Source: Streptomyces sp. NBC_01260
GTDB lineage: Bacteria > Actinomycetota > Actinomycetes > Streptomycetales > Streptomycetaceae
Direction: 5' to 3'
Assembly (NCBI RefSeq): GCF_036226405.1
Contig: NZ_CP108464.1
Location: forward strand, 2,604,001-2,668,000
Length of the DNA: 64,000 nt
This document shows positions 17,553-24,778 of the stretch, one piece after another. The translations under genes and the position numbers were made by a program. Numbering within the stretch: position 1 is the stretch's first letter; the number at the start of each line of letters is the position of its first letter. The notes beneath the pieces are model-generated. The model was not told where the DNA came from. It made no database searches and saw only the letters and a list, made by a program, of their open reading frames with translations.

Positions 17553-19073
17553 ATGTCTGATCTTCCCCGGAAGGCGGTCACCCGAACCGCCAAGCTGGCC
17601 GCGCTGCCTTTGGGGTTCGCGGGCCGCGCCACCTGGGGGCTGGGCAAGCGCATCGGCGGGAAGTCCGCGGAGCTGGTCGCCCGCGAGGTACAGCAGCGCA
17701 CCGCCGACCAGCTCTTCAAGGTCCTCGGCGAGTTGAAGGGCGGGGCCATGAAGCTCGGACAGGCCCTGTCCGTCTTCGAGTCCGCCCTGCCCGAGGAGGT
17801 CGCCGGCCCCTACCGCGCGGCCCTCACCAAACTCCAGGAGGCCGCGCCTCCGATGCCGGACAGCACGGTCCACGCGGTGCTGGCCGAGCGGCTCGGTGAG
17901 GACTGGCGGGAGCTGTTCCTGGCGTTCGAGGACAAGCCGTCGGCCGCCGCCTCGATCGGGCAGGTACACCGGGCGGTGTGGCACGACGGGCGGGACGTGG
18001 CGGTGAAGGTGCAGTACCCGGGTGCCGGGGAGGCGCTGCTCTCCGACCTGACCCAGCTCAGCCGGTTCGCCCGGCTGCTCGGCCCGCTGATTCCCGGCAT
18101 GGACATCAAGCCGCTGATCACGGAGTTGCGCGACCGGGTGTCGGAAGAACTGGACTACGAGCAGGAGGCGCAGTCCCAGCGGGAGCACGCCGAGGAGTTC
18201 GCGGACGATCCCGATGTCGTGGTCCCGGGTGTGGTCCACCAGTCCGACCAGGTGCTGGTCACGGAGTGGATCGACGGTGTGCCGCTGGCCGATGTGATCG
18301 CCGGCGGAACCGCGGAGCAGCGGGACCGGGCGGGACAGCTGCTGGCCCGGTTCCTCTTCTCCGGCCCCGCGCGCACCGGGCTGCTCCACGCCGACCCGCA
18401 CCCGGGCAATTTCCGGCTGCTGCCCCCGGACCCGGCCGGCACGGCGGACACCGGCGGCGCCGACTGCACCGGGGCGGCTCAGTGGCGGCTCGGTGTCCTC
18501 GACTTCGGGACGGTGGACCGGCTGCCGGGTGGGCTGCCGCAGACCATCGGGGACTCGTTGCGGCTGACGCTCCAGGACGACGCGGACGCGGTGTACGAGC
18601 TGCTGCGCGAGGAGGGCTTCGTCAAGGATTCGATCGACCTCGCACCGGACGCGGTGCTCGACTACCTCCGGCCGATCATCGAACCGGCGCTGGTGGAGGA
18701 GTTCGCCTTCAGCCGGAGCTGGATGCGCAATCAGGCCGCCCGGATAGCTGATCCGCGCTCCCCCGCCCACCAGCTGGGCAAGCAGCTGAATCTGCCGCCC
18801 GCCTATCTGCTGATACACCGCGTGACGTTGAGCACGATAGGGGTGCTGTGCCAGCTCGGCGCGACGGTCCGGCTGCGCGAGGAGCTCGAATCCTGGCTGC
18901 CGGGGTTCCTGCCGCAGGAAGAGCGGGAAGAGCAGGAAGCGGAGGAGCAGGCCGAGGAGGAATGGCCCGAGGATGCTCCGGCCGAGTTCGAGGCGGCGGA
19001 AGAATCGGTGGACGGGTTCGACGCGGTGGACGAGCCCGTGGAGGGCGCCGCGGCCGGCGCGGAGGTCAAGTAG
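17553..19073 (+). CDS. ABC1/AarF/UbiB family atypical kinase
   Basis: A 506-residue protein of the ABC1 (UbiB/COQ8-like) family. The KxGQ motif is KGGAMKLGQALSVFESALP near residue 65; the nucleotide-binding part reads AAASIGQVHRAVW and VAVKVQYPG; the catalytic and metal motif is LLHADPHPGNFRLLP; and a DFG-type segment is GVLDFGTVDRLP. ABC1 proteins are ATPases linked to isoprenoid-quinone lipid homeostasis, though the role in menaquinone-using streptomycetes is unproven. The last 50 residues are a highly acidic Glu/Ala tail. The ATG at 17553 has GGAGGGG at good spacing. Confidence 0.9.
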   Translation: MSDLPRKAVTRTAKLAALPLGFAGRATWGLGKRIGGKSAELVAREVQQRTADQLFKVLGELKGGAMKLGQALSVFESALPEEVAGPYRAALTKLQEAAPPMPDSTVHAVLAERLGEDWRELFLAFEDKPSAAASIGQVHRAVWHDGRDVAVKVQYPGAGEALLSDLTQLSRFARLLGPLIPGMDIKPLITELRDRVSEELDYEQEAQSQREHAEEFADDPDVVVPGVVHQSDQVLVTEWIDGVPLADVIAGGTAEQRDRAGQLLARFLFSGPARTGLLHADPHPGNFRLLPPDPAGTADTGGADCTGAAQWRLGVLDFGTVDRLPGGLPQTIGDSLRLTLQDDADAVYELLREEGFVKDSIDLAPDAVLDYLRPIIEPALVEEFAFSRSWMRNQAARIADPRSPAHQLGKQLNLPPAYLLIHRVTLSTIGVLCQLGATVRLREELESWLPGFLPQEEREEQEAEEQAEEEWPEDAPAEFEAAEESVDGFDAVDEPVEGAAAGAEVK

Positions 19074-19085
19074 CGGCCGGTCGGG

Positions 19086-19289
19086 TCACCACCAGGCGGA
19101 GTCGAGGCGGCTCTCGATGGCCCTGATGTGGGTGCGGGCGCAGTTGTCACAGAAGTAGCTGCGGCTGCCGTTCTCCACGGAACAGATCCAGGTCGGCGGT
19201 GCCTTGTCGCTCCCGGCTCCGGTACCGCACAGGGCACATACGACGCCCTCGGTGCCCGCCGTTTCGGGGCGCTGCGTCTCCTCGTCCAC
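19086..19289 (-). CDS. Small zinc-ribbon protein, unknown
   Basis: A 67-residue protein with two C-x-x-C pairs: CALC near residue 18 and CDNC near residue 49, separated by an aromatic stretch WICSVENGSRSYF, which is the layout of a zinc ribbon. The end reads ARTHIRAIESRLDSAWW. It belongs to a short conserved Streptomyces family of unknown role, perhaps nucleic-acid or protein binding. The GTG at 19289 is the best start; the frame stays open further upstream without coding-like sequence. It converges with the ABC1 kinase gene, with 12 bp between stops. Confidence 0.7.
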   Translation of the reverse strand: MDEETQRPETAGTEGVVCALCGTGAGSDKAPPTWICSVENGSRSYFCDNCARTHIRAIESRLDSAWW

Positions 19290-19340
19290 CTCGTGACGAT
19301 AACTCCACCACCGCGGTCCGGCACGGCACCACACAGGACG

Positions 19341-19376
19341 GCCTCGGGGCCGGTCCGAGTGGGCCGGCCCCGAGGC
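19341..19376. terminator. 16-bp stem-loop terminator
   Basis: Positions 19341-19356 and 19361-19376 pair over 16 bp with one G-T wobble and a 4-nt loop. It lies downstream of the minus-strand small basic protein gene ending at 19501. Confidence 0.65.
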
Positions 19377-19500
19377 AGGGGTGGTGATGTGGGTGCTGGG
19401 TACTGCTTGCTGCGGGTCAGAGAGCGGCTGCCCCGCGGCGGTCCTGCTGATATTCGGTACTGCTGGTGATCGGTACTGCTGGTGTTCGGTCCTGCTCGGC

Positions 19501-19764
19501 TCAGTGCATGACCGCCATGGCCAGCGCACGCCGGGCACGCATCGAAGCGCGCTCGGCCCGGCGCTGCATCCGCCGCGCGTTGATCAGGCGCATGGCCTGA
19601 CGTTCCGCGTCGGCTTCCCGCAGGCGGTCGTGCATATGAGCACGAGCCAGGGCTTCTGGGATGAGTTGCATCTCACGGGTCCTGTTCTGACGCGAGTCGT
19701 TCGCGCCGATGATGGTGACGTCCGGTGTCGCGGAGCCGACGGGCTCCCTCGTGGGGATGGTCAT
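19501..19764 (-). CDS. Small basic helical protein, unknown
   Basis: An 87-residue protein. After an N-terminal MTIPTREPVG segment, the region REMQLIPEALARAHMHDRLREADAERQAMRLINARRMQRRAERAS is predicted to be a long, strongly basic amphipathic helix rich in Arg, Ala and Met. It sits downstream of wblC on the same strand and may be co-transcribed. It resembles short conserved Streptomyces hypothetical proteins at this locus. The ATG at 19764 has AGGA about five bases upstream, which favours it over the in-frame ATG of MKRIGTIDRP about 20 codons earlier. No function is assigned. Confidence 0.7.
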   Translation of the reverse strand: MTIPTREPVGSATPDVTIIGANDSRQNRTREMQLIPEALARAHMHDRLREADAERQAMRLINARRMQRRAERASMRARRALAMAVMH

Positions 19765-19856
19765 TGGTTCCTGGTTTCGGGGGTCGTGGGTCTGGGGACG
19801 GTCGATGGTTCCGATGCGCTTCATGGGTTTGGGGGCCAGAACCCCCAGGTCGGCGA

Positions 19857-20225
19857 TCACGCCGCGACCGGGTTCTTGCGCGGACGGCCACGCGGCCGCT
19901 TGCGAGCAACGACGACGCCCTGGATGAAGAGCTCGCCACCCCAGACACCCCACGGCTCGCGGCGCTCCTTGGCGCCGGCGAGACATGCCTCGACGAGCGG
20001 GCAGGTGCGGCAGAGGGACTTGGCGTGCTCGACGTCGGCCGGGGACTCGGCGAAGAAGACCTCGGGGTCGTAGGAGCGGCAGGGGACGGGCACGCCGAGG
20101 TTCTCGATGGCGTCGTCGAGCGCGGTGAGCGCAGTGAGCGGGGTCAAGGTGGAGTCCTCCGTGAGGCCGGGCGGGGGGATCGTTTCGGAAGGCGGTACGG
20201 ACGGGGCGTGCGCTTCGAGTTGCAC
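19857..20225 (-). CDS. wblC: WhiB-like transcription factor WblC (WhiB7)
   Basis: A 122-residue WhiB-family iron-sulfur protein. The four cluster cysteines are Cys49, Cys72, Cys75 and Cys81 (PCRSYD, CRTC, ACLAG), followed by the GVWGGE turn (93-98) that contacts the primary sigma factor, and a C-terminal AT-hook RPRGRPRKNP (110-119), which is diagnostic of WhiB7/WblC. WblC activates intrinsic resistance to ribosome-targeting antibiotics and its own gene. The GTG at 20225 is chosen with GAGGAC upstream. The gene follows a leader of about 600 nt containing a WhiB7-type promoter, a uORF and an intrinsic terminator, which matches the known attenuation control of whiB7 genes. Confidence 0.93.
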   Translation of the reverse strand: MQLEAHAPSVPPSETIPPPGLTEDSTLTPLTALTALDDAIENLGVPVPCRSYDPEVFFAESPADVEHAKSLCRTCPLVEACLAGAKERREPWGVWGGELFIQGVVVARKRPRGRPRKNPVAA

Positions 20226-20327
20226 GGTGGTGGTGTCCTCGTCTGGTCGTTTCCGGCCTGTTGGCCGGGGGCGGCTGGTACCAGGTGTTGCTTGTCCCGA
20301 GGCCCCTTCGAGCTGTCTCGTCCGTTC

Positions 20328-20374
20328 GGACAAAACAAAAGGGCCGCGGATCCCGAGTGGGGTTCCGCGGCCCT
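20328..20374 (-). terminator. Intrinsic terminator/attenuator in the wblC leader
   Basis: On the minus strand positions 20374-20340 form a GC-rich hairpin (AGGGCCGCGGA paired with TCCGCGGCCCT, plus three inner pairs) followed at once by a U-rich tract TTTGTTTTG (20339-20331). It lies between the uORF stop (20398) and the wblC start (20225), the position expected of an attenuator. The TTCAGG at its 5' foot can also pair with CCTGAA at the end of the uORF, a possible antiterminator. Confidence 0.85.
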
Positions 20375-20397
20375 GAAGGCGCCGGCCTGATGGTCGA

Positions 20398-20733
20398 TCA
20401 GGCTGGATCTCTCCAGGGTTCAGGCCCACGGAAGGCCCACATCGTGTGGTGGTGCGTCGTCTGCTTCTTGGCTCCGGCTTCCGCTCCCGCACCGACGGCC
20501 GCAAAGGCATAGGCCTGGGCCTGTCCCTTCACTACTGCTGCTGCCGGTGCCTGGATCGGTCGCTCATTACGCTCCCGCTCGGGAAGGCTCACCAGGGACA
20601 GCGGGCTGACGGCGGAAATGCCGGACATACCGGTGCCACGCAGGGAAGACGTCGAAGAGCAGGCGAGGCCGAGCGAGCAGGCGGAGACGACCGAGAGATC
20701 GGTCATTTTGTTGGTCTCGATGATGCTGATCAC
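20398..20733 (-). CDS. Leader ORF (uORF) upstream of wblC
   Basis: A 111-codon frame beginning GTG with a strong GGAGG eight bases upstream and ending just before the attenuator hairpin. The product begins with a short segment ISIIETNKMTDLS followed by a Ser/Cys/Leu-rich stretch (VVSACSLGLACSSTSSL), then a Gly/Ala-rich and His-containing tail (KKQTTHHHTMWAF). The first 35 codons have strong third-position GC, while the second half is weaker, so translation may matter only for the first part or for ribosome position. By analogy to whiB7 loci its likely role is in cis: slowed ribosomes on this ORF prevent formation of the terminator. A distinct function for the peptide is not excluded. Confidence 0.6.
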   Translation of the reverse strand: MISIIETNKMTDLSVVSACSLGLACSSTSSLRGTGMSGISAVSPLSLVSLPERERNERPIQAPAAAVVKGQAQAYAFAAVGAGAEAGAKKQTTHHHTMWAFRGPEPWRDPA

Positions 20734-20846
20734 TTCAATCGCCTCCTCTCGGCGTCTCGGGGGGACCGGCATAGCCGGTCCTACGTATTTGGATAAGTAC
20801 AGCACAGGATCAGGGCTTCAGAGAAGTCGCTGTTCCCGTGGTTAAG

Positions 20847-20885
20847 AACCTATGGTGACGACTGGGGCGGGCGCAAACTATTTTT
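20847..20885 (-). promoter_or_regulatory. WblC-type autoregulated promoter
   Basis: Reading the minus strand: an AT-rich block AAAAATAGT (20885-20877) is followed directly by a -35-like TTGCGC (20876-20871), an 18-bp spacer and a -10-like TAGGTT (20852-20847). An AT-rich element abutting the -35 is the recognised WhiB7/WblC target. The predicted transcript start near 20840 leaves a leader of about 600 nt before wblC. A perfect 8-bp hairpin (20763-20781) lies in the early leader. Confidence 0.75.
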
Positions 20886-20899
20886 GCGACGAGTTTTTC

Positions 20900-23089
20900 T
20901 CACATCTCCTCGTCGGCCTCCGCGGGCTCCTCCACCCCGTCCCCACCTGCGCAGATGTCCAGCACGGCGGCGCCGAACCGGCCCAGCTTCCGCGCGCCGA
21001 CCCCAGGGATCCCAGCCAGTTCGCCCTCGCTGCCGGGCACCGCCTCCGCGATGGCCATCAGCGTCTTGTCGGTGAACACGCAGTAGGCGGGCTGGCTGAT
21101 CTCCTGCGCCCGCACCGCGCGCCAGTCGCGCAGCCGCTCGTACAACGCCTCGTCCATGTCGGACGGGCAGTCGTCGCAGCGCATCAGCTTCATCTCACCG
21201 GCGTCGGTGAGGGTCCTGCCGCACACCCTGCACAGCGCGGGCCCGCGCCGCTTGCGCCGGGCCGCCACCGGGCGCTCGATGCCGCCGCTGCCGCCTGCCG
21301 CGCCCCTGGAGCCCGGCGCCGCCGAGCCGGGACGCAGCCCGTTCAGGAAACGGCTGGGACGGCGGCCGGCCCGGCCGCCGGGCGAGCGGGCCAGCGACCA
21401 CGACAGCGAGAGGTGGAAGCAAGCCCGGGTGACGCCGACGTACAGCAGCCGGCGCTCCTCCTCGATCTGCTCGTCCGTCTTGGCGTAGGTGATCGGCATC
21501 ATGCCCTCGGTCAGTCCGACCAGGAACACGGCATCCCACTCCAGGCCCTTCGCCGAGTGCAGCGAGGCCAGGGTGACTCCCTGGACCGTGGGGGCGTGCT
21601 GGGCCGCGGCCCGCTCGTCCAGCTCGGCGACCAGGTCGGAGAGGGTCGCGCCCGGTCTGGCCTGTTCGAAGTCCTCGGCGAGCCTGACCAGTGCGGCCAG
21701 GGACTCCCAGCGGTCGCGCACCGCCCCGGACCCGGTGGGCGGCTCGCTCCGCCAGCCCTTGGTGGAGAGCACCGCGCGGACCTCGGCGGGCAGCCCCTGC
21801 GCATCGTCCAGCAGGGAGTCGTTGCCCCCCGCACGGGCCGCGCCGCGCAGAGCGACGCCCGCCTCCCGCACCTCCGCGCGCTCGAAGAACCGCTCCGCGC
21901 CCCGCAGCTGGTACGGCACCCCCGCGTCGGCCAGGGCCTGCTCGTAGACCTCGGACTGGGAGTTGACCCGGTAGAGCACGGCGATCTCGCCCGCCGGGAC
22001 GCCCGCGGCGATCAGGTCGCGGATGCGGCGGGCGGTGCCCTCGGCCTCGGCGGGCTCGTCCGCGTACTCCGTGTAGGCGGGCTCGGGGCCGCGCTCGCGC
22101 TGCGAGACCAGTTCGAGCCGGTGCTCGGCGGCCCTGCCGCGGGCCTGGCCGAGCAGCCCGTTGGCCAGGTGGACCACCTGGGGCGTGGAGCGGTAGTCCC
22201 GGACGAGCTTGACGACGGTGGCCCGGGGGTGACGGGTGCGGAAGTTCAGCAGGTGGTCGGGGGTGGCTCCGGTGAAGGAGTAGATCGTCTGGCTGGCGTC
22301 ACCGACGACGCAGAGGTTGTCCCGGTCGCCGAGCCAGAGGTCGAGCAGCCGCTGCTGGAGCGGGCTGACGTCCTGGTACTCGTCGACGACGAAGTGCTGG
22401 TACTGACGGCGCACATGGTCGGCGATGTCGTGCCGGTCCTGAAGGATGCCGACGGTCAGGAGCAGCACGTCCTCGAAGTCGATCACCGTGCGGTCCCGCT
22501 TGAGCTGCTCGTACATCGCGTAGACCTGTGAGATCTCCGCGGGATCGCGCGGGGCGTCCCGCTGGGACTTGGCGACCACGGCCGGATAGTCGGCGGGCAC
22601 GGTCTGGGTGACCTTGGCCCACTCGATCTCGCTCGTGACATCGCGCAGCTCGTTGCGGTCGAGCCGGATACCGCAGCGGGCCGCCGCCTCGGCCACCAGC
22701 TGGACCTTGCGCTCCAGCAGCCGGGGCAGATCGCCACCGACTGCTTTCGGCCAGAAGTACTGGAGCTGGCGAAGGGCCGCGGAGTGGAAGGTCCGCGCCT
22801 GCACCCCGCCGGCTCCGAGCTGGCGCAACCGTCCCCGCATCTCGCCTGCGGCCCGGTTGGTGAACGTGACGGCAAGCACACTCGTCGGCTGGATTATCCC
22901 GGCGCGCACCCCGTAGGCGATGCGGTGCGTGATGGCCCGCGTCTTGCCCGTACCGGCTCCGGCCAGCACGCATACCGGGCCCTGCAGGGCCATGGCGACC
23001 TCGCGCTGCTCGGGGTCGAGCCCGTCGAGGACGGCGTCGGCGGAGTCGGGGACCTGGGGGAAGAGGGTGGAATGCGTTGCTGATGTCAC
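20900..23089 (-). CDS. uvrD2: ATP-dependent DNA helicase UvrD2
   Basis: A 729-residue superfamily 1A 3'-5' DNA helicase. Walker A is GAGTGKT (44-50), Walker B lies in HFVVDEYQDVSPLQQ, motif III contains GDASQTIYSFTGA, and motifs V-VI lie in GVTLASLHSAKGLEWDAVF and EERRLLYVGVTRA. The C-terminal part has the tetracysteine motif CRVCGRT...RCDDC and an HRDC domain (AYCVFTDKTLMAIAEAVPGS), the arrangement described for mycobacterial UvrD2. It acts in DNA repair. The GTG at 23089 is chosen; the frame continues to 23149 but lacks similarity. It diverges from the mycoredoxin gene. Confidence 0.93.
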   Translation of the reverse strand: MTSATHSTLFPQVPDSADAVLDGLDPEQREVAMALQGPVCVLAGAGTGKTRAITHRIAYGVRAGIIQPTSVLAVTFTNRAAGEMRGRLRQLGAGGVQARTFHSAALRQLQYFWPKAVGGDLPRLLERKVQLVAEAAARCGIRLDRNELRDVTSEIEWAKVTQTVPADYPAVVAKSQRDAPRDPAEISQVYAMYEQLKRDRTVIDFEDVLLLTVGILQDRHDIADHVRRQYQHFVVDEYQDVSPLQQRLLDLWLGDRDNLCVVGDASQTIYSFTGATPDHLLNFRTRHPRATVVKLVRDYRSTPQVVHLANGLLGQARGRAAEHRLELVSQRERGPEPAYTEYADEPAEAEGTARRIRDLIAAGVPAGEIAVLYRVNSQSEVYEQALADAGVPYQLRGAERFFERAEVREAGVALRGAARAGGNDSLLDDAQGLPAEVRAVLSTKGWRSEPPTGSGAVRDRWESLAALVRLAEDFEQARPGATLSDLVAELDERAAAQHAPTVQGVTLASLHSAKGLEWDAVFLVGLTEGMMPITYAKTDEQIEEERRLLYVGVTRACFHLSLSWSLARSPGGRAGRRPSRFLNGLRPGSAAPGSRGAAGGSGGIERPVAARRKRRGPALCRVCGRTLTDAGEMKLMRCDDCPSDMDEALYERLRDWRAVRAQEISQPAYCVFTDKTLMAIAEAVPGSEGELAGIPGVGARKLGRFGAAVLDICAGGDGVEEPAEADEEM

Positions 23090-23308
23090 CCCGCCATGCT
23101 GCCAGGTCGAAAGGGGCGGACGCCGAAGTTGTCCACAGGGGTGCCGCATCCGTCGTATTAATCGGGACCGGCGCCGGGAATGGTGGCCAGGTCACGTACG
23201 TTTCCCTGTCGTGCGGCAACGCGCGTCCCGGCTTGTCCGTGTGACGGAAGAGACCGAGACGGGATGTGGCGGGATTGCCGAGACCGATGAGACCAAGGAG
23301 CCGAAGAC

Positions 23309-23566
23309 ATGCCGGGCACTGTGACGATGTACAGCACCACGTGGTGCGGATACTGCCGTCGGCTCAAGAGCCAGATGGACCGCGAGGGCATCGCGTACAC
23401 CGAGATCAACATCGAGCACGACCCGGAGTCGGCGGCCTTCGTCGAGAAGGCGAATGGCGGGAACCAGACGGTCCCCACAGTTCTGGTCACTCCCGCCGGC
23501 GGTGGTGAGAACGTCGTCATGACGAACCCGAGCCTGGCCCAGGTGAAGCAGTCCCTCGCGGCCTGA
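23309..23566 (+). CDS. mrx1: Mycoredoxin (glutaredoxin-like, CGYC)
   Basis: An 85-residue glutaredoxin-fold protein with active site TTWCGYC (Cys13, Cys16), the cis-proline motif QTVPTVLV and the C-terminal NPSLAQVKQSL helix. The CGYC site marks mycoredoxin-1 of actinobacteria, which reduces protein-mycothiol mixed disulfides in the cytoplasm with mycothiol as electron donor. The ATG at 23309 is preceded by GGAGCC. It is followed by a strong terminator. Confidence 0.92.
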   Translation: MPGTVTMYSTTWCGYCRRLKSQMDREGIAYTEINIEHDPESAAFVEKANGGNQTVPTVLVTPAGGGENVVMTNPSLAQVKQSLAA

Positions 23567-23577
23567 CACTCGGCGCG

Positions 23578-23616
23578 CACCGCCCCCTCCGGTCGAGACC
23601 ACCGGAGGGGGCGGTG
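23578..23616. terminator. Perfect 16-bp terminator hairpin
   Basis: Positions 23578-23593 and 23601-23616 are perfect inverted repeats with a 7-nt loop, directly after the mycoredoxin gene. Confidence 0.85.
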
Positions 23617-23620
23617 CTGT

Positions 23621-23670
23621 GTCTTGGGGGTGGTACTGAGGGTGCGTCTTGAGGGTGGTGCTGAGGGTGT
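23621..23670. repeat. Two tandem 25-bp imperfect repeats
   Basis: Positions 23621-23645 and 23646-23670 match at 22 of 25 positions (GTCTTGNGGGTGGTNCTGAG). They lie between the mycoredoxin terminator and the convergent NudC gene. No gene is seen in 23617-23790. Confidence 0.7.
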
Positions 23671-23790
23671 CGGCCAGCGGGCCGGGCTGTTCGAGGCTCT
23701 GTTATATGGAGTGCGCGAGGAAGGGGATCGTCCAGCCGCTCCGGGACGGCGGCGGTCGCCGCGTCGAGGCGTCCCGGGCGCCGGGCCGGG

Positions 23791-24735
23791 TCAGCTCGCG
23801 CGGACCGGCTTCGGTAGGGGCTTCCCGTACCAGATCTCGATCAGCCGGGCCGCGATCGAGATGCCGAACGGGGGCAGGATCTCGCCCGACTCGAAGGCGG
23901 CGGTCAGCTCCTCGCGGGAGAACCAGCGCGCCTCCTCGATCTCCTCGCCGTCGACGTTGATCTCGTACGTCGTCGCCCGTGCCATGAAGCCGAGCATCAG
24001 GCTGGACGGGAAGGGCCAGGGCTGGCTGGCGATGTACTCCACCTCGCCGACCGTGATGCCCGCTTCCTCGAACACCTCGCGCGCCACGGACTGTTCGATC
24101 GATTCGCCCGGCTCGACGAAACCGGCCAGGGTGGAGAAGCGGCCCTCGGGCCAGTGGACCTGGCGGCCCAGCAGGGCGCGGTCCTGGTCGTCGGTGACCA
24201 GCATGATGACGGCGGGGTCGGTACGCGGGTAGTGCTCCGCGCCGCAGGCCTGGCAGCGGCGAATGTGTCCGGCCGCCGCGATCACCGTGCGTTCGCCACA
24301 GCGCGAGCAGAAGCGGTGCAGCCGTTGCCAGTTCTCCAGCGCCACCGCGTGCACCATCAGACCGGCGTCGCGGGCGCCGAGGAGCAGGCCCGCCTCGCGC
24401 AGGCCCGCGGGACGGGCCGACTGGTCCATGCGGCCCGGCAGCGAGTCCTTCTGGAGGGCGAAGTAGCTGACTCCGCCCTCGTCGGTGCCGAGGAAGTAGC
24501 GGTGGGTCTCGGTGACGGGCGCCTCGAAGGCGGGGGTCATCACGAGTTCGGTGCCGTCGGCGGTGTCGTCGATCAGCACCTGGCCGCCGGAGACGACGAA
24601 GACCCGGGTCGTCGGGTGGCTCCACGCGGCGGCCAGCCAGGCCTCGTCGAGGCGGTGGTGCGCGGCGCGGTCGATGCCGCTGGGCGCGGTCAGACCGATG
24701 GGCCGGTCTGCGGTGGCGTTGTCGAAGGTGCTCAC
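23791..24735 (-). CDS. nudC: NADH pyrophosphatase NudC
   Basis: A 314-residue Nudix enzyme that cleaves NAD(H) to NMN(H) and AMP and can remove NAD caps from RNA. The zinc ribbon is FCSRCGERT...RRCQACGAEHYPRTDP, placed directly before the Nudix domain as in NudC. The Nudix box is GFVEPGESIEQSVAREVFEE followed by AGI, fully canonical, and the NudC-specific motif SQPWPFPSSLMLGF follows. The N-terminal third is the usual substrate-side domain. It is 43 bp downstream of the M20 peptidase stop-start junction on the same strand. Confidence 0.94.
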   Translation of the reverse strand: MSTFDNATADRPIGLTAPSGIDRAAHHRLDEAWLAAAWSHPTTRVFVVSGGQVLIDDTADGTELVMTPAFEAPVTETHRYFLGTDEGGVSYFALQKDSLPGRMDQSARPAGLREAGLLLGARDAGLMVHAVALENWQRLHRFCSRCGERTVIAAAGHIRRCQACGAEHYPRTDPAVIMLVTDDQDRALLGRQVHWPEGRFSTLAGFVEPGESIEQSVAREVFEEAGITVGEVEYIASQPWPFPSSLMLGFMARATTYEINVDGEEIEEARWFSREELTAAFESGEILPPFGISIAARLIEIWYGKPLPKPVRAS

Positions 24736-24778
24736 AGGTGCTTCCTACTCCCCCGGGATGGATCGGGTGTTCAGAGAT

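Noticed and set aside
12355..19073. TerD, metalloprotease and ThiF-like genes as a classic tellurite resistance or thiopeptide cluster
   Set aside because: TerB, TerC, TerZ and TehB are absent, as are YcaO and precursor genes; only loose proximity supports it.
20398..20733. The wblC uORF as a RiPP precursor because of its Ser/Cys-rich segment
   Set aside because: No modification enzyme or transporter lies near, the leader part would be too short, and the place fits an attenuator uORF.
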